Shown here piece by piece: positions 55,682 through 63,820 of a DNA stretch of 64,000 bases (position 1 is its first letter; the number at the start of each line of letters is the position of its first letter). The notes under the pieces were generated by a model that saw only the letters and a program-made list of their open reading frames with translations, was not told the DNA's origin and made no database searches. The stretch is from Spirochaetales bacterium (GTDB taxonomy: Bacteria > Spirochaetota > Spirochaetia > Sphaerochaetales > Sphaerochaetaceae). Both the position numbers and the translations under genes were made by a program. Location of the stretch: assembly GCA_028722305.1 (NCBI GenBank), contig JAQYHB010000033.1, positions 22,527-86,526 of the forward strand, read 5' to 3'.

Positions 55682-56427
55682 CCGTGTTGGCGAAGCTCAG
55701 ACTCTGTCTCGGGGCGGCCGTTCTCGCACCCCTGCTTGTCAGCAACATCGTGCTGGTCTTCCTTCCCTATGCCATCCTCTGCCTTTTGGGAGGAAAGCGC
55801 GCTGCCGTCTGGTGGCGTGACCATTGGCTCAGATTCATGAGTAACGCCTTCTTCGTGTGCCTTGGTGTTTCCTACCACACCACGGGGAAGGAGAACCTTC
55901 CCTCCAGAGATCGGATTTGCTATATCGCCAACCACCAGAGCCTGCTCGACCTGCCCGCCATTTTCGCGGCGGTCAGGCACGAGCCCGGCTCCATCACCAA
56001 AGTGGAGATCAAGAAGGTTCCTGTCATCAATTTGTGGTGCAAGGTGCTTGGCTGTGTCTATATCGACCGCAAGAGCGTCCGTTCCTCGATCAAGGCGATC
56101 CTGGATGGGGTCGCCAATGTGGAGAAAGGCATCCCCATGCTGATCTTCCCCGAAGGAACGAGGAGCAGGACCGGCAAGGTCGCCGAATTCAAGGCGGGGA
56201 GTTTCAAGCTCGCCACGCGAAGCAACGCGGTGGTTGTCCCGATCGCCATCGAGGGTACCCGGACTTCGCTTGAGTCCCGCCGGAAATGGCACACGCATGT
56301 GTATGTCTCGATCGGCAAGCCTATCGACACCTCGTCGATGACTGACGAGCAACGGAAAGAGATCCATTCCCTCGTGCAGGATGAAGTCATCGCCGAGCAC
56401 GACAAGCTCGTGAAACTCCATGGCTGA
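55678..56427 (+). CDS. plsC: 1-acyl-sn-glycerol-3-phosphate acyltransferase
   Basis: A 249-residue membrane acyltransferase making phosphatidic acid from lysophosphatidate. N-terminal hydrophobic segments (about 10-40), motif I NHQSLLDLP (NHx4D variant), motif III FPEGTRSRTGKV and motif IV VVPIAIEGT are present. It overlaps the helicase stop by 4 bp and the ECF ATPase start by 8 bp, placing it in a helicase-plsC-ecf run. Confidence 0.92.
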   Translation: MTVLAKLRLCLGAAVLAPLLVSNIVLVFLPYAILCLLGGKRAAVWWRDHWLRFMSNAFFVCLGVSYHTTGKENLPSRDRICYIANHQSLLDLPAIFAAVRHEPGSITKVEIKKVPVINLWCKVLGCVYIDRKSVRSSIKAILDGVANVEKGIPMLIFPEGTRSRTGKVAEFKAGSFKLATRSNAVVVPIAIEGTRTSLESRRKWHTHVYVSIGKPIDTSSMTDEQRKEIHSLVQDEVIAEHDKLVKLHG

Positions 56428-57838
56428 CTTGCTCGAGGTCCGCGACCTCGGTTATTCCTACCAAAGCTATACGGGAAAACCATCCCGCCAAGTGCTCGAC
56501 CACCTGGACCTCTCTGTACCTATGGGACGGAAAGTGCTGGTGCTCGGCCCCTTCGACGCGGGCAAGACCACCCTCGCACGGATTCTTTCCGGCCTGACTC
56601 CCAAATACCTTGGTGGTCCGATTACGGGAACGTTGACGCTGGATGGGAAGAACCTGCTGGAGTGTGAGCCGTGGGATTTGGTCGAAGAGGTCGGCTACGT
56701 CAGTCAGAACCCCCAGGAGCAGTTCATCGCCTCTACGGTGGAGGACGAGCTTGCCTTTCCTTTGGAATCGCTGGGGGTCGGGCGGCCGGAGATGCGCCAG
56801 CGCGTCGACCAGGCGCTGAAGCGTTGGGGGCTTGAGAAGTACCGCAGGGTGAGCGAGTCCCAGCTTTCCGGCGGCGAGCGCAAGCGGGTGCTTGTCGCCT
56901 TGGAGGAGATGCTGGATCCGAAGCTCTGGATCCTTGACGAGAGCTTTGACGACCTGGACCGGGACTGGAGGGATCAGCTTTCCGGGTCGATCCGGAAAAG
57001 CAAGCACGCGGTGCTGGTGCTTGCCTCCCGGTACCTGTCCCAGTTCCCAGGGCTGTTTGACGATATCTATCTGCTGAAAGATGGGCGGCTGGTTCCCGCG
57101 GGGGAAGATCCAGAGGCATCATTCAGCGCCCTGTGCGGGGATGACGGGCTTGTACCGCTACATCCGGTCAGGTCTGAGGGTGGAACACACGTGCTTGAGG
57201 CCCGCGATATCCGGATTGCCCACCAACGGATCAGCGATGAGGATCACCGTATCTTCCATCTCGAGGTTCCCGAGTTCCGGCTGGAGAGCGGCCAGATCAT
57301 CACCTTGGTGGGGGAGAATGGTTCGGGCAAGAGCACCTTCGCCCGTGTTGCCTGCGGATTGGACTCGTTCGAGAAGGGGACGATGATGATTGATGGAAGG
57401 AGTTTGACCCGGGACGAGCTGAACTGCGCGGTGGGATACCTGTTCCAGAACCCGGACTTGCAGATTTTCCTTCCGACGGTCAGGGACGAGCTTTCCTGGT
57501 CGCTTGAGAGGGATGCCTCGATGGACCGCAGGGGGATTTCCGAGCGGGTGGCCCAGGCATGTTCCCTGTTCGGGTTGGATCCTGATGACACGCCGACGAC
57601 GATGAGCTACCCCCAGCGGAAAGCGTTGCAGGGAGCTGTCTACTATCTGCTTGACCGTCCGTTCTATGTTCTTGACGAGCTGGACAACGCGCTGACTTAC
57701 CGCAAGGCCCAGGAAATCACGCGCTTGCTCGCGGGCAAGGGCAGCGGCATTCTTGTCATCACCCATGACCCCCAGTTCGCGCGCCTCGTGGGAACTGACG
57801 GTTTCCGGATTGACGGACAAAGGATGGTGCGTGCATGA
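56420..57838 (+). CDS. Fused double ATPase of an ECF transporter (EcfA1-EcfA2 type)
   Basis: A 472-residue protein with two ABC ATPase domains. Domain 1 (1-220): GPFDAGKTT, Q-loop YVSQNPQEQF, signature LSGGERKRV, Walker B LWILDES. Domain 2 (about 250-472): GENGSGKST, YLFQNPDLQIF, but a degenerate signature SYPQRKAL in place of LSGGQ, and YVLDEL. Thus one composite ATP site is probably weak. It energises the adjacent EcfT/EcfS pair. Overlaps on both sides indicate translational coupling. Confidence 0.88.
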   Translation: MADLLEVRDLGYSYQSYTGKPSRQVLDHLDLSVPMGRKVLVLGPFDAGKTTLARILSGLTPKYLGGPITGTLTLDGKNLLECEPWDLVEEVGYVSQNPQEQFIASTVEDELAFPLESLGVGRPEMRQRVDQALKRWGLEKYRRVSESQLSGGERKRVLVALEEMLDPKLWILDESFDDLDRDWRDQLSGSIRKSKHAVLVLASRYLSQFPGLFDDIYLLKDGRLVPAGEDPEASFSALCGDDGLVPLHPVRSEGGTHVLEARDIRIAHQRISDEDHRIFHLEVPEFRLESGQIITLVGENGSGKSTFARVACGLDSFEKGTMMIDGRSLTRDELNCAVGYLFQNPDLQIFLPTVRDELSWSLERDASMDRRGISERVAQACSLFGLDPDDTPTTMSYPQRKALQGAVYYLLDRPFYVLDELDNALTYRKAQEITRLLAGKGSGILVITHDPQFARLVGTDGFRIDGQRMVRA

Positions 57839-58593
57839 CGACGGATACCTTCATCGCCGGCCGCGGTCCTCTCTACCGGATCGATCCCCGGGCAAAAGTG
57901 CTGTTCCTGGTCGCGATGACCATATGGTTCTTCCTGCCGGTCGCCCTTGGGGCGTTATGGATTGTCGTCGGGGTCCTGTTCGCGGTGATTGTGGGATCGG
58001 TCGGGATGGAATACAGCCGGCGGGTGCTTGCCTCGATTTCCGCCATGTTGCTCTTCATGGTGCTTTTCATGCCCTTCTCGCAACGGACAGGGGAGAGCTG
58101 CCTTTCCATCAGGGACTGGACGCTGGTCACTTGGGAAGGTCTCTGGCAGACGCTGCTGCTGATGGGACGTTTCATGGGAATCACTTTCACCTGCACGTTG
58201 CTCTTCGCCACTACGAAGATGCACGATATCACCTTGGTGCTCCAATCCTGGCATCTGCCCTACAAGGTAGCCTTGGTGGTCACCCTTGCGTTCACCTACA
58301 TCCCCTTCATCGGCGACAGTTTCCAGGAAATCCAGGAAAGCCACAGGCTTCGCCGTCCGAGTGTCTCCAGCGGAAAGAACCACCTGAAGGACATGCTTCC
58401 CACCCTGACCAGCGCCCTCGTCGTATCGCTCCGTTCCATTCCGTTCCTAGCCATGAGTCTTGAGCAACGGGGGTATGGCAGAAGGGGAAAAAGGACTAGG
58501 TACCACGATTTCTCACAGTACCGTCATGGTGTCCTGAGCTGTGTTCTGGTGGTGACCGGGGTGGTTGCCCTGTTTCTCGTCTGCCGAATGTGA
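57835..58593 (+). CDS. ecfT: ECF transporter transmembrane subunit EcfT
   Basis: A 252-residue membrane protein with about five TM segments. Near the N-terminus, YRIDPRAKVLFLVAM is typical of EcfT/CbiQ. The cytoplasmic coupling helices contain the Ala-Arg-Gly-type motifs in modified form (QESHRLRRPS and LEQRGYGRRGK). It links the fused ATPase to the S component. ATGA overlap with the upstream gene. Confidence 0.87.
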   Translation: MTTDTFIAGRGPLYRIDPRAKVLFLVAMTIWFFLPVALGALWIVVGVLFAVIVGSVGMEYSRRVLASISAMLLFMVLFMPFSQRTGESCLSIRDWTLVTWEGLWQTLLLMGRFMGITFTCTLLFATTKMHDITLVLQSWHLPYKVALVVTLAFTYIPFIGDSFQEIQESHRLRRPSVSSGKNHLKDMLPTLTSALVVSLRSIPFLAMSLEQRGYGRRGKRTRYHDFSQYRHGVLSCVLVVTGVVALFLVCRM

Positions 58594-58652
58594 ACCAATC
58601 GTGTATTGACACTTTTCCCCTAAGGGTTTACTTCAATCGGCAAGAGGCTAGT

Positions 58653-59174
58653 ATGATGGAAACGAAGAAAAAGAGTAGTGCTTTACAAGTCGCCGTCATT
58701 GCTATTTTGACGGCTGTTGTCGTCGTCTTCACGATGGTGGTGAAGATTCCTACCGCGCGTGGCTATTTGAATCTGAGCGATGTGGCGATTCTCTTCATCG
58801 CGCTGACGTTCGGTCCGTGGACCGCATTGTTGACCGCTGGCCTGGGCGCCGCCCTTGCCGACCTGCTTTCCGGCTATGCCCAGTGGGCTCCTGTTTCGTT
58901 TGTCTGCCATGGGTTTGAGGGTTTGTTCGTCGCCCTGATCATCCGTGGCGACACCTCGAGCTGGCTACGCAAGATTTTCGCCTATCTTGCCGCGGTCGTG
59001 ATGGTGGTGGGTGGGTATTTCCTGCTTTCCGGCTTGTTCATTGCGGGCTTCGGTGTCGCGGCCGCCGAGATTCCGGGCAACTTCGGGCAGGTGACCGTAG
59101 GGTTCCTGCTTGGACTCGCGGTCTCGCTGGCTGTCGCCAAGGCCTATCCTCCGGTTCGTTCGCTTGCCTGGTAA
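58653..59174 (+). CDS. ECF transporter S component (substrate-binding)
   Basis: A 173-residue membrane protein with about six hydrophobic segments and IPTARGYLNLSDVAILF, which places it in the group of ECF S components related to thiamine-precursor/riboflavin-type uptake. The vitamin cannot be assigned. AGAGG lies 5 bp before the ATG ATG. A TTGACA at 58606-58611 may mark a separate promoter, but no good -10 follows at 17 bp. No riboswitch structure is recognised in the 59-bp gap. Confidence 0.82.
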   Translation: MMETKKKSSALQVAVIAILTAVVVVFTMVVKIPTARGYLNLSDVAILFIALTFGPWTALLTAGLGAALADLLSGYAQWAPVSFVCHGFEGLFVALIIRGDTSSWLRKIFAYLAAVVMVVGGYFLLSGLFIAGFGVAAAEIPGNFGQVTVGFLLGLAVSLAVAKAYPPVRSLAW

Positions 59175-59234
59175 GGCCCAATCCTGTACAGAATCGGTGC
59201 TTTTTGGTAGGATTCCAACCATTGGAGGAAATCG

Positions 59235-60785
59235 ATGCCCCAAATCCACGATACCGTTCTCGTGCTGGACTTTGGTGCCCAATACAGCCAGTTGATCGCA
59301 CGCCGTGTGCGTGACCTGGGTGTCTACAGCACCATCGTGCCTTTCACGACAAAGGCCGAGGCCATCAAGAGCGTCCATCCTGTCGGCTTGATCCTTTCCG
59401 GAGGACCCGCAAGCGTCGACGAGGAGGGCGCACCCCATCCCGATCCCGAGATCTTCAAGCTGGGCATCCCCATCCTGGGCATCTGCTACGGACTGCAGGT
59501 CATGACATGGACGCTGGGTGGCCACGTCGCAAGCGCGAGGAAGAAGGAGTATGGACTGGCTGGTCTGCACATTACTGACGCAGGAAGCCGCTTGCTTGCG
59601 GGTGTCAGCCAGGGTAGCCAGATCTGGATGAGTCACGGGGATTCTGTCGACAGGATGGCCGACGGGTTCCGCATCACCGCCGATACTCCGAACTGTCCCT
59701 ACACGGTCGTCGAGAACGACGAGCTGCGTTTCTATGGTGTCCAGTTCCATCCCGAAGTGGTCCACACCAGGGAAGGAAACAGGATGCTGGAAAACTTCGT
59801 CATCGGCATCTGCCATGCCAAGAACGACTGGAACATGGGCAACTTCGTTGATGACGCGGTCGCCCAGATTCGTCAGCAGGTTGGCGACAAGCAGGTGTTG
59901 CTCGGCCTTTCCGGGGGTGTCGATTCCTCGGTCTGCGCGGTCTTGATCCACAAGGCCATCGGCGACCAGCTGGTCTGCGTCTTCGTCAACAACGGTCTGC
60001 TCCGAAAGGGCGAGGCCGAGCAGGTCCAAAAGGTTTTCCGGGACCACTATCAGATGCGGTTCGTCTATGCGGATGCGGAAAACGACTTCCTGACCACCCT
60101 GAAAGGGGTCAGTGATCCCGAGACCAAGCGCCATATCATCGGCAAGGTGTTCGTCGACACCTTCTACAAGACTGCCCGCCAGTGCGGCGACATTTCGTTC
60201 CTTGCCCAAGGGACGCTGTACCCGGATGTGATTGAGAGTCGTTCTCCCAGTGGGGGTCCTTCATCCACCATCAAGAGCCACCATAATGTCGGAGGGCTTC
60301 CGAAGGACTTGAAGTGGCAGTTGCTGGAACCTCTGAAGGAGCTGTTCAAGGACGAGGTCCGCCAGCTTGGACGCGAGCTTGGCCTGCCTGAGGAGATGGT
60401 GGACCGCCATCCGTTCCCCGGTCCGGGGCTTGGTGTGCGCTGCATCGGCGAGATCACCAAGGAAAGGCTCGATACGCTCAGGGAGGTCGACGCGATCTTC
60501 ATCGAGGAGATCCGCAAGGCCGGCCTGTACGGAAAGATCTGGCAGGCGCTTGCCGACCTGCTTCCCGTCAAGTCTGTAGGCGTACAGGGCGACCACCGCA
60601 CTTATCGCGAGGTCTGCACGCTGCGTGCCGTGACCAGCGAGGACGCCATGACGGCCGACTGGTTCCGTTTCCCGCCCGAGGTGCTTGCACGGTGCGCCAA
60701 CCGCATCTGCAACGAGGTACCGGGAGTCAACCGTGTCCTGTATGACATTACTTCCAAGCCGCCGGGGACAATCGAGTGGGAGTAA
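59235..60785 (+). CDS. guaA: GMP synthase (glutamine-hydrolysing)
   Basis: A 516-residue enzyme converting XMP to GMP. The N-terminal class I amidotransferase has the Cys nucleophile in LGICYGLQVM and His/Glu in VQFHPEV. The ATP-pyrophosphatase loop is GLSGGVDSSV (about 223-232). The C-terminal dimerisation domain ends PPGTIEWE, intact. GGAGG precedes the ATG. It is followed by a strong terminator, into whose T-tract an IS element abuts. Confidence 0.97.
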   Translation: MPQIHDTVLVLDFGAQYSQLIARRVRDLGVYSTIVPFTTKAEAIKSVHPVGLILSGGPASVDEEGAPHPDPEIFKLGIPILGICYGLQVMTWTLGGHVASARKKEYGLAGLHITDAGSRLLAGVSQGSQIWMSHGDSVDRMADGFRITADTPNCPYTVVENDELRFYGVQFHPEVVHTREGNRMLENFVIGICHAKNDWNMGNFVDDAVAQIRQQVGDKQVLLGLSGGVDSSVCAVLIHKAIGDQLVCVFVNNGLLRKGEAEQVQKVFRDHYQMRFVYADAENDFLTTLKGVSDPETKRHIIGKVFVDTFYKTARQCGDISFLAQGTLYPDVIESRSPSGGPSSTIKSHHNVGGLPKDLKWQLLEPLKELFKDEVRQLGRELGLPEEMVDRHPFPGPGLGVRCIGEITKERLDTLREVDAIFIEEIRKAGLYGKIWQALADLLPVKSVGVQGDHRTYREVCTLRAVTSEDAMTADWFRFPPEVLARCANRICNEVPGVNRVLYDITSKPPGTIEWE

Positions 60786-60792
60786 AAACACG

Positions 60793-60837
60793 AATCCCTG
60801 TAAGTCTAAAATCAATAAGGCTTGCAGGGATTTTTTT
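60793..60837 (+). terminator. Terminator of guaA
   Basis: Stem AATCCCTG / CAGGGATT (60793-60800/60825-60832), extended by AAG/CTT, followed by a run of T that ends exactly where the IS terminal repeat begins. Confidence 0.85.
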
Positions 60838-61746
60838 GGCTCTTCACGTTCTCTTATGGGATTTGCATCTGATTGATGGGATGGAGATGTATAGGATCGG
60901 GGAGAAGAAATAGCCTTTATTCCTGTAGCCATAGCCGATCCTCTTGGCAACCTTGATCCTGTTGTTGAAGCCTTCCAGCTTGCCCGTGGAGATGGGATGG
61001 ACGGCATGGGCGACGAGGCCTTCGAGCCGCTTCTCCTTCAGCCGGGCGAGCTTCTCCAGGGCAGGTATCCCGTTTTCCTCCGTACCCTTGGACCATGCCG
61101 TCCAGCCCTCCCTGACGGCATGCTCGTCCCTGAGGCCGGACAGCCTCGCCATCTCCTCGAAGAAGAGGGAGAAATCCGCCTTCGTCCTCCCCCTGCCGGC
61201 CCACAGCACGTCCCCTGTGTCCAGGTCCATCACGCAGGTCGCGTACCGGTGCCCCTTGTGGATGGCGAACGCATCCACCGCAAGGCGCTTCGGCCGGTAT
61301 CCTTCCCCGGCCGGCTCCCGCCGCCTGCCATCGGTCGCCCCGTCCATCAGCTCCTTCTGGATGCGGTGTGTCGTCTCCCAGTGTATCCCCGTGATCCGCT
61401 GCACCGTGGCTATCGGCAGGTTGAGGCGGAGGAAGGAGCCCGCCCACGCTGCCGCCCGCCCGGTTACCCGCGTCTGCGGATGCCTGAACGGGATCTCCTC
61501 GCAGAACGTCCTGCCGCAGGAGGGGCACAGCACCTCGTCCGTCCTCGCCCTGCTCGCAAGGTGCAGCTGCACGTGCCTCCCGTCTTCCGACCTTTCCGTA
61601 TTGACGTACGCGTAGGGGTGAAGCGCCAGATATGCTGCTCTATCCCGTTCCCTGAGCATGTGCGGTCCCCCTGTTTTTGTTGGTAGCTAAACGTTAGGAC
61701 TCACATGCTCTTCTTTTCAGCATCCCCTCTCTTTCCGTGAAGAACC
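60838..61746 (-). mobile_element. Internally deleted ISL3-family insertion sequence
   Basis: About 0.9 kb bounded by imperfect inverted repeats: GGCTCTTCACG at 60838-60848 and, on the opposite strand, GGTTCTTCACGGAAAG ending at 61746 (10 of the first 11 bases match). The flanking octamers (ATTTTTTT and GAATTATT) are not identical, so a clear target duplication is not seen. It carries one transposase gene that has lost its central part, so it is shorter than the usual 1.3-1.5 kb. Confidence 0.72.
60844..61659 (-). pseudogene. ISL3-family transposase with internal deletion
   Basis: A 271-residue frame. The N-terminal zinc finger CPSCGRTF, the HTH-like segment and the first catalytic Asp region (LAVDAFAIHKGHRYATCVMD) are present. 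The C-terminal HPISTGKLEGFNNRIKVAKR is also normal. The part between (second Asp and the FDxFH region, roughly 130 residues in full-length ISL3 transposases) is missing without a frameshift, after about residue 175. The protein is therefore probably inactive. Start 61659 lies 87 bp inside the element end. Confidence 0.8.
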
Positions 61747-61971
61747 GAATTATTGATTGAATTCTGGCAGGGAACTCGACACTTTCCCAAAAGCTTCTTA
61801 ACGGCATCTGGTGCTTGGAACTGATTTGAAAATCTCGTTGAAACGGTAGATTTTTCGATTTTAAATATGGTTAAAACGGTAGTTTATGCAGATTGAATCT
61901 TTGATAAATAAGTACTATAATTGGTTTGCTATATTGAAGAAATGGAATCGGATGTACCACTGAGGTATACT
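61747..61971. promoter_or_regulatory. AT-rich promoter region of the AAA ATPase gene
   Basis: TTGAAT (61893-61898), 17 bp, TATAAT (61916-61921), the strongest sigma70-like promoter in the window. Upstream, AAACGGTAG occurs twice (61841-61849, 61874-61882), 33 bp apart, perhaps an operator. Confidence 0.65.
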
Positions 61972-63309
61972 ATGTTCAGAAGAAAAGCACTTGATAAGAT
62001 GAAGTACTGGAAAGAAAAGAAGGCTCCCAAGTATTCTGTACTTTTGGAAGGAGCAAGGCGAGTAGGTAAAACGACGATAGCAGAAGAATTCGCAAAGGAG
62101 GAATATAGATCATATATAAAGGTCGATTTTGCGAATGTAAGGAAGGATGTTCTGGACGTGTTCGATGACATTTCTGATTTGGATATATTTTTCCTTCGTC
62201 TGCAGGCCGCCACAGGTATCACTTTATACAGAAGAGAGTCTGTCATAATTTTTGATGAGATTCAGCTTCAGCCGAAAGTGCGGCAGGCAATAAAATATCT
62301 GGTAGCCGATGGGAGATATGACTACATAGAGACAGGCTCCCTGATCAGCATAAAGAAGAACGTGAAAAATATAGTCATTCCATCAGAGGAATTGAAAATA
62401 CAGATTTACCCAATGGATTATGAGGAATTCCTGTGGGCCACCCAAAATGACACATATTCGGCTTTAGGAGAATTGTATAAGCGGGGAAAGCCTGTAGGAA
62501 ACTCTTTAAACAGAAAGCTGATGCGGGATTTCAGAATTTACATGGCTGTTGGCGGAATGCCGCAGGCTGTTGAGGCCTACGTAGAAGGCAGAAACTTTAC
62601 GGAAATTGATGAAGTGAAACGAGAGATTATCAATCTCTATAAGGATGATTTCTATAAAATTGATGATACCGGACTGATCGGCAGAATGTTTGATTCGATT
62701 CCTGCCCAGCTGGCTATAGATAAAAGAAGTTATATTGTCTCCGCAGCAACAGGTAAGAAGAAAATCAATAAGGATTTGGAACGATTACATGATCTGCTGG
62801 ATTCAAAAACAGCTCTTGCTTGCTATAACGTATCGAATCCAAGTGCAGCACTTTCACAAACCAGGGACAATGATACGTTCAAGCTGTATTTAGCTGATAC
62901 AGGACTCTTCACGACCATGATATTTAATTCATCCGGGAAAACGAATGAGGATATCTATAATAGATTATTAAGTGACAAGCTTCCGGCGGATCTGGGATAT
63001 TTGTATGAAAATGCAGTGGCTCAGATTATAGCTGCTTCAGACAGAAAGCTTTATTACCATACCTGGGAGGACAAGAACAGCTCTCATTATTATGAGGTTG
63101 ATTTTCTTCTTTCGTCAAAGACGAAAATTATTCCTGTAGAGGTTAAGTCTTCCGGGCTTGGTAAACACAGATCTATAGATGAATTTTGCAGAAAGTACTC
63201 AAAGCAGGTCGAGAGGCAGATCCTTTTATCCCAGAAAGACCTTGGCAATGAGGGCGAGCTGAAATTGTATCCATTTTACATGCTGCCGCACATTCTCGAA
63301 AATCTGTAA
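61972..63309 (+). CDS. AAA ATPase with DUF4143-type C-terminus
   Basis: A 445-residue P-loop ATPase of the archaeal-ATPase-like/DUF4143 class common in accessory DNA. Walker A is LEGARRVGKTTIAEEF (about 25-40), Walker B VIIFDEIQLQPKV. Sensor-like ETGSLISIKKN follows, and the C-terminal nuclease-like segment contains YEVDFLLSSK and PVEVKSSG. I choose ATG 61972 (GAGG 7 bp upstream); ATG 61942 is an alternative. Codon use is clearly more AT-rich than the rest of the window, indicating recent transfer. Function of the family is poorly known. Confidence 0.82.
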   Translation: MFRRKALDKMKYWKEKKAPKYSVLLEGARRVGKTTIAEEFAKEEYRSYIKVDFANVRKDVLDVFDDISDLDIFFLRLQAATGITLYRRESVIIFDEIQLQPKVRQAIKYLVADGRYDYIETGSLISIKKNVKNIVIPSEELKIQIYPMDYEEFLWATQNDTYSALGELYKRGKPVGNSLNRKLMRDFRIYMAVGGMPQAVEAYVEGRNFTEIDEVKREIINLYKDDFYKIDDTGLIGRMFDSIPAQLAIDKRSYIVSAATGKKKINKDLERLHDLLDSKTALACYNVSNPSAALSQTRDNDTFKLYLADTGLFTTMIFNSSGKTNEDIYNRLLSDKLPADLGYLYENAVAQIIAASDRKLYYHTWEDKNSSHYYEVDFLLSSKTKIIPVEVKSSGLGKHRSIDEFCRKYSKQVERQILLSQKDLGNEGELKLYPFYMLPHILENL

Positions 63310-63354
63310 ATCTGGGCAGGGACCCTGTAATACATGAAAGCTTTATGTTGTTGA

Positions 63355-63480
63355 TTATTGAGCCGTACCATCTCGGGCGAGCAGCCGGTGAATGAAGCCG
63401 CGGCAGCGGAAGTCGAGGACTCCGCGACCGAAGCTGGAAAGTACATCGGAACTTACGAAAGGCAAGCTGTCGAAAAGTAG
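63355..63480 (+). pseudogene. Possible 3' remnant of an antitoxin-like gene
   Basis: An open stretch ending ATEAGKYIGTYERQAVEK, with its stop TAG directly abutting the ATG of the next small gene. It begins after an in-frame stop at 63352 and has no ATG or RBS. The end-to-start arrangement with a small toxin-like gene suggests the tail of an antitoxin whose front was lost. Identity is inferred from context only. Confidence 0.35.
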
Positions 63481-63764
63481 ATGTTTTATATCTACAACAA
63501 AGCCATGTACGAAGTCCGTCTTTCGGAGAAGACCGCGACGGGAATACGGCGTCTGGCGAAGAACGAGCAGGAAACGTTCTGGGTCCTGGTCCATGCGCTT
63601 GAGGATACAGGCCCCGTCCAGCCAAGGTTCCCAAACTGTAGCAAGCTGGGGAACTTCACGTACCACTGCCACCTCGCCTACCACTGGGTGGAATGCCGGA
63701 GAAAGTCAAGGTCCAGGGCGACTCACGTATATTGAACTTCACCGGGACCATCGAGTGGAAGTAG
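63481..63764 (+). pseudogene. RelE/ParE-like toxin gene with a -1 frameshift
   Basis: The first frame reads 84 residues (63481-63735). It contains VRLSEKTATGIRRL, then KLGNFTYHCHLAYHWVEC, a pattern seen in small RelE/ParE-superfamily toxins just before the last strands. After WVEC (around 63696) the expected continuation PEKVKVQGDSRILNFTG lies in another frame that runs to a stop at 63762-63764. One missing C in the GCC at 63695-63697 would join them to 94 residues. It is either a broken gene or a sequencing error. Toxin identity is tentative. Confidence 0.45.
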
Positions 63765-63820
63765 AGTAGTAGAAACCTTCAAAAACCTACATTTGGCGCG
63801 ACCAGGTGCAGTTTTTTTGG

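Noticed and set aside
58594..58652. Vitamin riboswitch upstream of the ECF S component
   Set aside because: The gap is only 59 bp and shows no conserved thiamine, FMN or cobalamin riboswitch core.
58640..58656. Leaderless start for the ECF S component
   Set aside because: A TAGTAT overlaps the start codon, but AGAGG at normal spacing indicates SD-led translation and no -35 fits.
60830..61754. 8-bp target duplication flanking the ISL3 element
   Set aside because: The flanking octamers differ (ATTTTTTT and GAATTATT), so a duplication cannot be claimed.
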